The translations under genes and the position numbers were made by a program. The notes beneath the pieces are model-generated. The model was not told the DNA's origin and did not search any database. It worked only from the letters and a program-made list of their open reading frames with translations. 10,640 nt of DNA, from positions 1 to 10,640 of the forward strand of contig CAAGFP010000087.1 in NCBI GenBank assembly GCA_900769175.1. The letters are read 5' to 3'. This DNA is from Lachnospiraceae bacterium (GTDB lineage Bacteria; Bacillota; Clostridia; Lachnospirales; Lachnospiraceae). Position 1 is the first letter of the stretch. Each line of letters starts with the position of its first letter. Below are positions 1 to 5,735 of this stretch, in pieces.

Positions 1-685
1 AAAGGACACAAAACCACCATTCCCCTAATAGGAATAGTGAAAATTCTTTTAAAATTGCACCTACAGAAAGACCTTTCGCTCTCTGCGCGCCCCAGTCAGG
101 CGAAATATCTCTCGGATGTCTTCCCCAGAGTTTCTCTGTATAACCTTCAAAGAACATCTCATAGAGCTTCCTGCCAAAACGATTGATATAGAAATCTTCC
201 AGAGATTTCTCCTGTCGTTTTACAATGGAGCCGCCCAAATAACTGAAGCCGGCTTTCCATGTTTCACCCATTCCAAGTGTTTTCAAAGTTTTGGAATTCA
301 TTTTAATCGGATAATCTACAAACTTTCCGTCAAAATAAATTCTGGAAACACGACGACGATTCAACATAACCTCGTCAGTCTTTTCGGGATCCGGTCCTGC
401 AGGCATTAAAGGCACATCCCTATGAAGCACTTTGTCATCATAAGAAGGCTCCCCTTGTCTCGGAAGCATATTGTCCCACCATTTATTTACTCTGGGATCT
501 TTCGAAAAAAAGCGATGACCGCCGATATCCATACGATTTCCGTTATGAACTACTGTTCTTGAAATACCACCGACAACCGAAGATTCCTCCAGAATAGTAA
601 CTTCATATTCTCCAGATTGTTTAAGAAGTTCATATCCGGCTGTAAGTCCCGCCGGACCTGCTCCAATAATGACTGCTTTTTTCAT
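1..685 (-). CDS. FAD-dependent amine-oxidase/UDP-galactopyranose-mutase-like oxidoreductase, N-terminal part
   Basis: I translated this by hand from ATG at 685-683. The frame stays open for 228 codons to the window edge, so the C-terminal half is missing. The start is supported by GGAAGGAG about 9 nt upstream. Residues 1-13 (MKKAVIIGAGPAG) are a Rossmann dinucleotide-binding motif with GxGxxG at 8-13. An acidic pair follows the second strand (E33-E34), then GGISRT at about 39-44 and DIGGHRFFS at about 53-61, typical of FAD-binding NAD(P)/FAD oxidoreductases of the COG1232 / UDP-galactopyranose mutase-like group. Later landmarks are a KLWG stretch and SPDWGAQRAKGLS near residue 200, also typical of that group. 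The substrate cannot be told from this half; relatives act on nucleotide sugars, carotenoids or porphyrins, and many sit near glycan genes. A 94-nt gap with a hairpin separates it from the DUF1836 gene upstream. The fold is confident, the function is not. Confidence 0.85.
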   Translation of the reverse strand, partial: MKKAVIIGAGPAGLTAGYELLKQSGEYEVTILEESSVVGGISRTVVHNGNRMDIGGHRFFSKDPRVNKWWDNMLPRQGEPSYDDKVLHRDVPLMPAGPDPEKTDEVMLNRRRVSRIYFDGKFVDYPIKMNSKTLKTLGMGETWKAGFSYLGGSIVKRQEKSLEDFYINRFGRKLYEMFFEGYTEKLWGRHPRDISPDWGAQRAKGLSVGAILKEFSLFLLGEWWFCVL

Positions 686-709
686 GATACCTTGCTCCTT
701 CCGAAAACT

Positions 710-735
710 GCGTCATGATTCCCCAATCAGGACGC
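710..735 (-). terminator. Hairpin between the DUF1836 gene and the FAD oxidoreductase; weak terminator or leader structure
   Basis: GCGTC (710-714) pairs with GACGC (731-735) and TGATT (716-720) pairs with AATCA (725-729), around a CCCC loop and one internal mismatch. On the minus strand it is followed by AGTTTTC, a short T tract, so it could be a weak terminator for the DUF1836 transcript. It also lies only 24 nt before the oxidoreductase ATG, so it could instead be a leader structure that affects translation. The plus-strand side also carries a T-rich stretch (TTCCTTTT). The structure is seen in the sequence; its role is inference. Confidence 0.45.
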
Positions 736-779
736 TTCCTTTTACACAACATTAATTCAATACAATCATTCGATAAAAT

Positions 780-1433
780 CTATTTCTTCTTTTTGTCTTC
801 TTTTTCTTTTTCTTTCTTTTGTTCTTCTGCTTCCTGTCGCTTTCTGGCTGATTCATCCACAAGTCTTTCAATCAGCATTTTCTTTACAAAAATGTCATAG
901 CTTAAATAACATACAAAGGAAAACAGTCTTAAATACTCACCGTCATCCCCGTCCACATCCTGAAACAATTCAAGAGATGCCTCATATTTATCCTCTAAAT
1001 CAAGCTTTAAATGTTCCAGTCTTGCTTCTCCGGATTCAAAGATTTCATCGTAGATATCTCCGAGACGCTGTCCTTCCTTTTTTCCGAAATATTTTTCGGT
1101 AATCGGATTTAACAATTCTTCAATATCATTAATGGTCAGAAAACTCTTAAAATAGTAAATAAAAATAAGAGTCATCATATGTTCCTTGGTATATTTCTTT
1201 TTCTCCGGTGCCGGCAACAGGGAATTCTTCGCATAATTGTTTATCATGGTCTTGGTGATAATTCGCTTTCCGGCTTCATTTTCACGAAGCGTGGAATACA
1301 GCTTTTCATCCATAAAAGCGGTAACCTGATCCATGTATAAGTCAATATTCGGAAAATCCTTTTGTTTCATCTTCATGATATCCGACAACTGTGAAAGAAC
1401 CTCATCCAAAATTGCTCTGGTTTCGACTTCCAT
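780..1433 (-). CDS. DUF1836 domain-containing protein
   Basis: A 217-residue protein of the DUF1836 family, which is common in Firmicutes and has no firmly assigned biochemical role. Family hallmarks are NIDLYMDQVTAFMDEKL near residues 33-49, then a TKTMINNYAKNSLLP stretch and KKKYTKEHMMTLIFIYYFK, a helical region that resembles winged-helix DNA-binding regulators. The tail is highly charged (KKEKEKEDKKKK), probably disordered. I chose the ATG at 1433-1431 because GGAGG stands 6 nt before it; an in-frame GTG seven codons upstream (1454) would place that Shine-Dalgarno inside the coding region. It has its own near-consensus promoter at 1469-1497, so it is transcribed separately from the aromatic operon upstream. 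A regulatory role is inference from the family fold only. Confidence 0.88.
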   Translation of the reverse strand: MEVETRAILDEVLSQLSDIMKMKQKDFPNIDLYMDQVTAFMDEKLYSTLRENEAGKRIITKTMINNYAKNSLLPAPEKKKYTKEHMMTLIFIYYFKSFLTINDIEELLNPITEKYFGKKEGQRLGDIYDEIFESGEARLEHLKLDLEDKYEASLELFQDVDGDDGEYLRLFSFVCYLSYDIFVKKMLIERLVDESARKRQEAEEQKKEKEKEDKKKK

Positions 1434-1468
1434 TGTATGCCTCCAATTTTTCACAAAGGATTGAATCT

Positions 1469-1497
1469 ATTATATAGTACAAAAAACCACATGTAAA
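1469..1497 (-). promoter_or_regulatory. Sigma-A promoter of the DUF1836 gene
   Basis: Reading the minus strand, TTTACA (1497-1492) is followed by a 17-nt spacer and a perfect TATAAT (1474-1469). The transcript would begin near 1462, giving a leader of about 29 nt with GGAGG before the ATG at 1433. A five-of-six -35, an optimal spacer and a perfect -10 make this a strong call. Confidence 0.82.
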
Positions 1498-1599
1498 GGA
1501 AAGTCGAAGTTTTATTTAACAAATTTTATAAAATATTACACCTTTAGGTTTATTTTATTGTTAAAAATACACAATAATCATTCAAAAATTTTAGTAATT

Positions 1600-1899
1600 C
1601 TATTCTTCTGTTCTCTTTCCCATGCGTTCGAAAATCATTTCATATCCGTCGTTTCCGTAGTTCAATGAACGGTTTACACGACTGATGGTCGCCGTAGATG
1701 CGCCTGTCTTTTCAGCAATGTCCAAATATGTACATTTGTCGCGCAGCATCGTTGCAACATCAAAGCGCTGGGACAGGGATAACAATTCATTGATGGTACA
1801 TAAATCTTCAAAAAAACTGTAGCATTCTTCTTTGGTATTTAAGCATAGAATCGCATCAAAGAGCTGGTCAACCGCAGCCGTTTTTATTTTCTTATTCAT
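1600..1899 (-). CDS. yerC: TrpR-like transcriptional regulator, YerC/YecD family
   Basis: A 99-residue protein of the YerC/YecD branch of the Trp-repressor superfamily. Residues 1-50 are helical (FDAILCLNTKEECYSFFEDL, then TINELLSLSQRFDVA). A helix-turn-helix follows at about 57-80, with TYLDIAEKTGASTATISRV as the DNA-binding part. Length matches the family (about 100 residues). GGAGG sits 6 nt before ATG at 1899. The family binds DNA as a dimer; some Firmicute members have been linked by comparative genomics to histidine biosynthesis control (from memory, not checked here). It is the last gene in line after the aromatic amino-acid operon and the M23 gene, with a 93-nt gap holding a 7-bp hairpin and a 36-bp duplication. 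Control of the aro genes is possible but not shown. I see no clear terminator in the AT-rich stretch 1498-1599 downstream. Confidence 0.92.
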   Translation of the reverse strand: MNKKIKTAAVDQLFDAILCLNTKEECYSFFEDLCTINELLSLSQRFDVATMLRDKCTYLDIAEKTGASTATISRVNRSLNYGNDGYEMIFERMGKRTEE

Positions 1900-1936
1900 A
1901 ATTATCCTCCACTTTCACACAAGTATTTATCGATTT

Positions 1937-1956
1937 AATTCTTCTACGTAAGAATT
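1937..1956. other. AT-rich 7-bp hairpin in the M23-yerC gap
   Basis: AATTCTT (1937-1943) and AAGAATT (1950-1956) form a perfect 7-bp inverted repeat with a 6-nt loop (CTACGT). On the minus strand it lies 37 nt before the regulator start and is followed by AAATCG, not a T tract, so it is not a normal terminator in the direction of the genes. It could be an operator or an mRNA structure. No function can be assigned. Confidence 0.4.
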
Positions 1957-2028
1957 TTATCCTTTAATTTCCATAACACTTTCCGGATAAAATTATCCTT
2001 TGATTTCCATAACGTCTTCCGGGTTGAG
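1957..2028 (-). repeat. 36-bp tandem duplication spanning the M23 gene stop codon
   Basis: Two adjacent 36-bp units (1957-1992 and 1993-2028) share TTATCCTTTRATTTCCATAA and the following TTTCCGG region with few changes. The unit at 1993-2028 is the last 12 codons of the M23 gene, ending VMEIKG-stop. The unit at 1957-1992 lies just past the stop and reads in the same frame FYPESVMEIKG-stop. The copy therefore duplicates the gene end, stop codon included, in phase. It is non-coding as things stand, unless the first stop is read through. Confidence 0.88.
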
Positions 2029-2856
2029 ATAGGTTCCTTCATAAATAATCTGGTAACCCACTTTTCCGTTATTGGTATTCACATCATATAACAACTGCCC
2101 TTTTAACACCTCATCCCCTTCGCTCACTTTCGGCTCCGTCTGGAAAAGATAAAGTGTCTGATAACCGTTTCCGTGGTCAATCGTAATGCAGTTCCCGTAT
2201 TTCGGATCGTATCGAACCTCTGAAACGGTTCCGTTCCCGGATGCAATTACCTTGGAATCCGTATTCACGCCAAAAACCACAATCATGGTCTCGGAAGGTT
2301 CCGGCGTAATCTCTCCTTCCTGCGTCTGATTCATGGAAGGATCGGAAAGAATCGTTACCTTTCCGCTTACAGGTAAAGCGGTCGGAATTCGTTTCGTTGC
2401 CTCTTCTTCGTTCTGAACCATCTGAACAGCAACCTGACCGGATAAAATCGTCAGTTTATCCTGTAATTCAGCCTGTTCTCTTGCGGCTTCACTTGTAATC
2501 CGTTCCTGTTCACACATCAATTCGTTTACCTGCCGGTTCATTTCATTGATTTTTTTCTCTAATATAATAAAGCGGATGAATCCAAAAACAGAAAGAAAGA
2601 CTAACGCAATTAAGGCAATCATAAAGATTTCCATCGTAAGATTCACTTTTTTCTGATTCAGCTTTTTCTTTGTTATCCGGTTTCCTTTCTGACGGGAAAC
2701 CAAATGAATTTCAAAGAATCTCTTATGCTCTTTTGTGCCATCCGTTTTTCGAGTGTCTGCGTTTTCTTTTGCGTCATCCGTTTTTGGAATGGCTGCGTTT
2801 TCTTTTGCGTCATATGTTGTCCCGTTATTGCAATTTCGACGTGACTTTTTTCCCAT
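1993..2856 (-). CDS. Membrane-anchored degenerate M23/LytM-fold protein
   Basis: A 287-residue protein. The N-terminus is cytoplasmic, basic and hydrophilic, with a 12-residue repeat (about 14-45). One membrane segment follows at about 76-98 (IFMIALIALVFLSVFGFI), then a coiled coil at about 100-147. The C-terminal domain at about 160-287 has the M23 peptidase layout: NGTVSEVRYDPKYGNCITID then HGNGYQTLY, EGDEVLKGQ, and LNPEDVM. The zinc ligands are lost. The first-His/Asp strand reads MIVVFGVNTD, and the place of the usual HLHFE motif reads KVGYQII. It is therefore likely an inactive structural or regulatory LytM-type protein outside the membrane, as with EnvC- or SpoIIQ-like partners (analogy only). 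GGAGGG stands 4 nt before the ATG at 2856. It follows aroQ by 14 nt and is probably co-transcribed with the aro genes, although its role seems unrelated to them. Confidence 0.85.
   Translation of the reverse strand: MGKKSRRNCNNGTTYDAKENAAIPKTDDAKENADTRKTDGTKEHKRFFEIHLVSRQKGNRITKKKLNQKKVNLTMEIFMIALIALVFLSVFGFIRFIILEKKINEMNRQVNELMCEQERITSEAAREQAELQDKLTILSGQVAVQMVQNEEEATKRIPTALPVSGKVTILSDPSMNQTQEGEITPEPSETMIVVFGVNTDSKVIASGNGTVSEVRYDPKYGNCITIDHGNGYQTLYLFQTEPKVSEGDEVLKGQLLYDVNTNNGKVGYQIIYEGTYLNPEDVMEIKG
2722..2817 (-). repeat. 36-nt coding repeat in the M23 gene, about 2.6 copies
   Basis: The DNA repeats with a 36-bp period (for example GCGTTTTC at 2759 and 2795, CTTTTG at 2730 and 2766). It encodes 12-residue units: residues 14-25 TYDAKENAAIPK, 26-37 TDDAKENADTRK, and a partial TDGTKEHK at 38-45. 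The segment is charged and predicted to be disordered. It lies on the cytoplasmic side of the membrane helix. Confidence 0.85.
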
Positions 2857-2870
2857 AAATCCCTCCGATT

Positions 2871-3296
2871 TTAATTTTCCAAAAGCTTCTCAAGCGCCAT
2901 TTTATATCCTTCAAAGCCATAGCCTGCAATGGTTGCTTTCGCAGCTTTTCTTACATAAGAAATCTGTCTGAAATCTTCTCTCTTTGATACATCCGAAATA
3001 TGAACCTCCACATAAGGAATGGAAACAGCCTTAAGCGCATCAGCAATCGCAACCGATGTATGCGTATATGCCGCCGGATTAATTACAATGCCATCCACCA
3101 CTTTGTAGGCTTTCTGAATTTCATCCACTAAATCGCCCTCATGATTAGACTGATAAAATGAAACCTCCACGCCAAGTTCATCGGCAGCTTTGCGGATATA
3201 CTCCAAAAGTGCCTCATAACTTTGATCTCCATAGATGTTTTTCTCACGTATCCCGAGCATATTGATATTCGGTCCGTTCATTACAAGAATTTTCAT
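2871..3296 (-). CDS. aroQ: Type II 3-dehydroquinate dehydratase
   Basis: A 141-residue type II dehydroquinase, the third shikimate step (3-dehydroquinate to 3-dehydroshikimate), cytosolic and usually a dodecamer. The N-terminus MKILVMNGPNINMLGIRE is diagnostic. Expected active-site residues are present: Arg17, Tyr22 in NIYGD, Asn73 in NPAAYTHTS, His79, His99 in VEVHIS, and Arg110. QSNHEGDLVD at 49-58 is the family's other strong motif. Length is normal (about 140-150). A purine-rich GGGAGAGG precedes ATG at 3296. It lies 58 nt after pheA and 14 nt before the M23 gene, inside the aromatic operon. Confidence 0.97.
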   Translation of the reverse strand: MKILVMNGPNINMLGIREKNIYGDQSYEALLEYIRKAADELGVEVSFYQSNHEGDLVDEIQKAYKVVDGIVINPAAYTHTSVAIADALKAVSIPYVEVHISDVSKREDFRQISYVRKAAKATIAGYGFEGYKMALEKLLEN

Positions 3297-3354
3297 GATA
3301 TACCTCTCCCAAATTTCAATTACAGATTCATAGTCAATTTACAAGGTTATTTCT

Positions 3355-4491
3355 TTAACACTCTTCGTAACATCCCATCAGCACGAACTTCTCAGAATCA
3401 TGAGAAAGCTGGGATAAAATACGCATTGCCGCCTCATCATAAACCGAGACATCCAAATCGAAATAAAATAAAAACTCAAAATCCTTCTCCGGAATCGGAC
3501 GGCTTTGAAGCTTGCTTAAGTTGATTCCAAGCGCCGCAAACTTTGCCATCAGTCCGTAAAGAGAACCCGGTCTGTGAGGCAGTGTCATCATAAGAGAAAT
3601 TTTCTTTGCTCCCGGATAAATTTCCATCTCTTTGGAGATACAGATAAACTTAGTATAATTGTTTTCATTGTTATGGATGTTTTCTTTTAATAAATCCAGT
3701 CCGTATATTTCGGCACATCTTGCGGAAGAAATACATGCTACGGACTTATCATTTGCTTCCTTTGTCATTTGTGCTGCAATTGCCGTATTGGCACAGGGAA
3801 CAATTTTCACATTCATATCCTTTAAGATATCCGAGCACTGTCCTAAGGCCTGTTCGTGGGAATAAACCGTTTTAATATCGGAAAGTGTACAGCCCTTAAC
3901 GCCTAACAGGCAGTGATTGATTTTTACCTTCACACTGTTTACGATATAACATTGATGCCTGCTCATTAAATCATATACAGCATTTACGCTGCCATGAAGG
4001 CTGTTTTCAATCGGAAGGACACCATATCGGCATTCACCCGATTCCACGGCGCCAAAAATTTCATCAAAGGACTTGTAATAAGAAATCTCCGGTCTGTCAA
4101 ACAGCTTCTCACAGGCGGTTGTCGAGTTTGCACCCTCAATTCCCTGGCAGGCTACTTTCGCGCTTTTGGGAAATACTTTGGGAGTATTCTCCAATGCAGC
4201 CTTCACTTTATCGCAAAGGTCCGATTGGTCATAAATAATATTTGCCTGATGACTTCTTGAAACATCAAAAATGGTCGTGTATAAAATTTTGATATACTCT
4301 GCCATTTCTTCTGTTTTTCCCTCCGTCAGGTGCGCAATGATATCGCGTTCCCTTGCAGCGTTGAGAATCGGAAGATTCTTTTCTTTTTTTACTCTGGCTA
4401 CCTCTTCGGATAGTTTCATTCGTTCTTCTATTAATGCGATTAATTCCCGATCAAGGACATCGATTCTTTCTCTGATTTCTGATAATTCCAT
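3355..4491 (-). CDS. pheA: Bifunctional chorismate mutase / prephenate dehydratase
   Basis: A 378-residue P-protein making phenylpyruvate from chorismate, the Phe branch. An AroQ-class chorismate mutase occupies about 1-85, with Arg7, Arg24, Lys35 and the RERD region at 47-50. The prephenate dehydratase domain lies at about 110-285 (GVLPIENSLHGSVN, YSHEQALGQC, AACISS-like strand). A C-terminal ACT domain (PGSLYGLM, LQSRPIP) suggests feedback by Phe. Two substitutions stand out: the usual GxxGxYS motif reads GIEGANS, and the usual TRF reads NNYTKF. I chose ATG at 4491 because AAGGAG lies 6 nt upstream. An in-frame GTG at 4590 would add 33 residues made only of the 24-bp repeats and has no ribosome binding site. 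The 99-nt gap to aroC holds those repeats. Confidence 0.95.
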   Translation of the reverse strand: MELSEIRERIDVLDRELIALIEERMKLSEEVARVKKEKNLPILNAARERDIIAHLTEGKTEEMAEYIKILYTTIFDVSRSHQANIIYDQSDLCDKVKAALENTPKVFPKSAKVACQGIEGANSTTACEKLFDRPEISYYKSFDEIFGAVESGECRYGVLPIENSLHGSVNAVYDLMSRHQCYIVNSVKVKINHCLLGVKGCTLSDIKTVYSHEQALGQCSDILKDMNVKIVPCANTAIAAQMTKEANDKSVACISSARCAEIYGLDLLKENIHNNENNYTKFICISKEMEIYPGAKKISLMMTLPHRPGSLYGLMAKFAALGINLSKLQSRPIPEKDFEFLFYFDLDVSVYDEAAMRILSQLSHDSEKFVLMGCYEEC

Positions 4492-4525
4492 TCCTGTCTC
4501 CTTATTATTTATCGTCCCGATTCCA

Positions 4526-4590
4526 TATCGTGACAGAGTCACGATCTTATATCGTGACAAAGTCACGATCCTGTATCGTGACAAAGTCAC
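4526..4590. repeat. Three tandem 24-bp palindromic repeats in the aroC-pheA gap
   Basis: Units begin at 4526, 4550 and 4574 with an exact 24-bp period. Each contains an inverted repeat, ATCGTGAC-AAA-GTCACGAT: perfect at 4551-4569, perfect with an AGA centre at 4527-4545, and shortened to GTGAC/GTCAC (4578-4590) in the third unit, which abuts the aroC stop. In RNA each unit would form an 8-bp stem with a 3-nt loop, and arms of different units could also pair. No T tract follows, so these are not standard terminators. They may be a protein-binding array, an mRNA processing or stability element, or a dispersed REP-like repeat. Confidence 0.93.
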
Positions 4591-5679
4591 CTATATCCCC
4601 GGTTTTGTACATTTTGAAATCAAAAATAAGTCATAAATTGCCATTGCGGCAGCCGCCTCGATACAGGGTAGTGCCCTTGGTACGATGCAGGGATCATGAC
4701 GTCCGTTTATCTGAAGAACCGTTTCTTCTTTCGTTTTAAAATCAACTGTTTTCTGCTCTTTATAAATACTCGGCGTCGGTTTCATTGCCACTTTAAAAAC
4801 AATCGGCATTCCGTTACTGATGCCACCTGCAATACCGCCCGAATGATTCGTCGTCGTCACTACTTTCCCATCTGAAAGCGCATAGGGATCATTTACTTCA
4901 CTGCCTTTTTTCAATACGCCTTCAAAGCCCATTCCGAATTCGATTCCTTTCACGGCAGGAACCGTGAAAATACATCTTGAAATATGGCTTTCGAGATTAT
5001 CAAACAAAGGCTCGCCGATTCCGATTGGCATACCGGTAACGGCGCATTCAATAATACCGCCCACGGAATCCCCTTCACGTGCCACCTGTTCCATAAATTG
5101 AACCATTTCTTTTCCTTTTTCTTCATTCAAAGCCGGAAACTGTGTTTGAAACGAAACCGGTTTGACCGAAACAGGATCGAATAAATCATCTTTGATATCT
5201 CCGATTTGCGCAACATGTCCAAAAATTTCTATTCCGTGCGCACGCAGAATCTGTTTGCAGACTGCCCCTGCAAAAACCTGCGGAAGTGTCAGACGTCCTG
5301 AGAAAAAACCGCCTCCGCTTCTGTCCTGAAAGCCGTCATATTTTACCCATGCAGTGAAATCGGCATGGGATGGGCGAAGTAAATCCTCGCTTTTTTTATA
5401 ATCTCCGCTTCTGGTATTTGAATTATCAAACAAAGCACAGATTGCACCGCCACAGGTTACATTGTTTACAACACCGCTTACTATATGCGGTATATCCGAC
5501 TCACTTCTGGCAGTGCTGTATGCATTTTTCCCACCTTTTCTTCTATCAATCATGGCGTTGATTTCGTCCATATCAAGTTTAATTCCGGCAGGAACGCCGT
5601 CGAGAACCACACCTATTTTCTCGCCGTGGGACTGACCAAAAATTTGAACCTTAAACTGATTTCCAAAAGATGATGCCAT
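4591..5679 (-). CDS. aroC: Chorismate synthase
   Basis: A 362-residue chorismate synthase, the last shikimate step (EPSP to chorismate), FMN-dependent and cytosolic. It opens with FGNQFKVQIFGQSHGEKIG, the first family signature. It then carries RSGGGFFSGRLTLPQVFAGA at about 120-140, the NHSGGIAGGISNGMPI signature, and GRHDPCIVPRALPCIEAA near the C-terminus. Length is typical (about 360-390). GGAGG lies 8 nt before ATG at 5679. It follows aroA after 56 nt with no terminator between them. Its stop at 4591-4593 adjoins the tandem palindromes that fill the gap to pheA. I see nothing abnormal in the protein. Confidence 0.97.
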   Translation of the reverse strand: MASSFGNQFKVQIFGQSHGEKIGVVLDGVPAGIKLDMDEINAMIDRRKGGKNAYSTARSESDIPHIVSGVVNNVTCGGAICALFDNSNTRSGDYKKSEDLLRPSHADFTAWVKYDGFQDRSGGGFFSGRLTLPQVFAGAVCKQILRAHGIEIFGHVAQIGDIKDDLFDPVSVKPVSFQTQFPALNEEKGKEMVQFMEQVAREGDSVGGIIECAVTGMPIGIGEPLFDNLESHISRCIFTVPAVKGIEFGMGFEGVLKKGSEVNDPYALSDGKVVTTTNHSGGIAGGISNGMPIVFKVAMKPTPSIYKEQKTVDFKTKEETVLQINGRHDPCIVPRALPCIEAAAAMAIYDLFLISKCTKPGI

Positions 5680-5735
5680 TATTCTTCCTCCGTATCGGTT
5701 TTATCAACGAATTCGCAATTTAAAATCTCTGCTTT

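Noticed and set aside
1434..1454. An upstream GTG start for the DUF1836 protein at 1454.
   Set aside because: The GGAGG motif lies between this GTG and the ATG at 1433, so the ATG is the fitting start.
4492..4590. A 33-residue N-terminal extension of PheA starting at the GTG at 4590.
   Set aside because: The extension is encoded only by the 24-bp repeats and has no ribosome binding site. The ATG at 4491 has AAGGAG at ideal spacing and begins exactly at the chorismate mutase domain.
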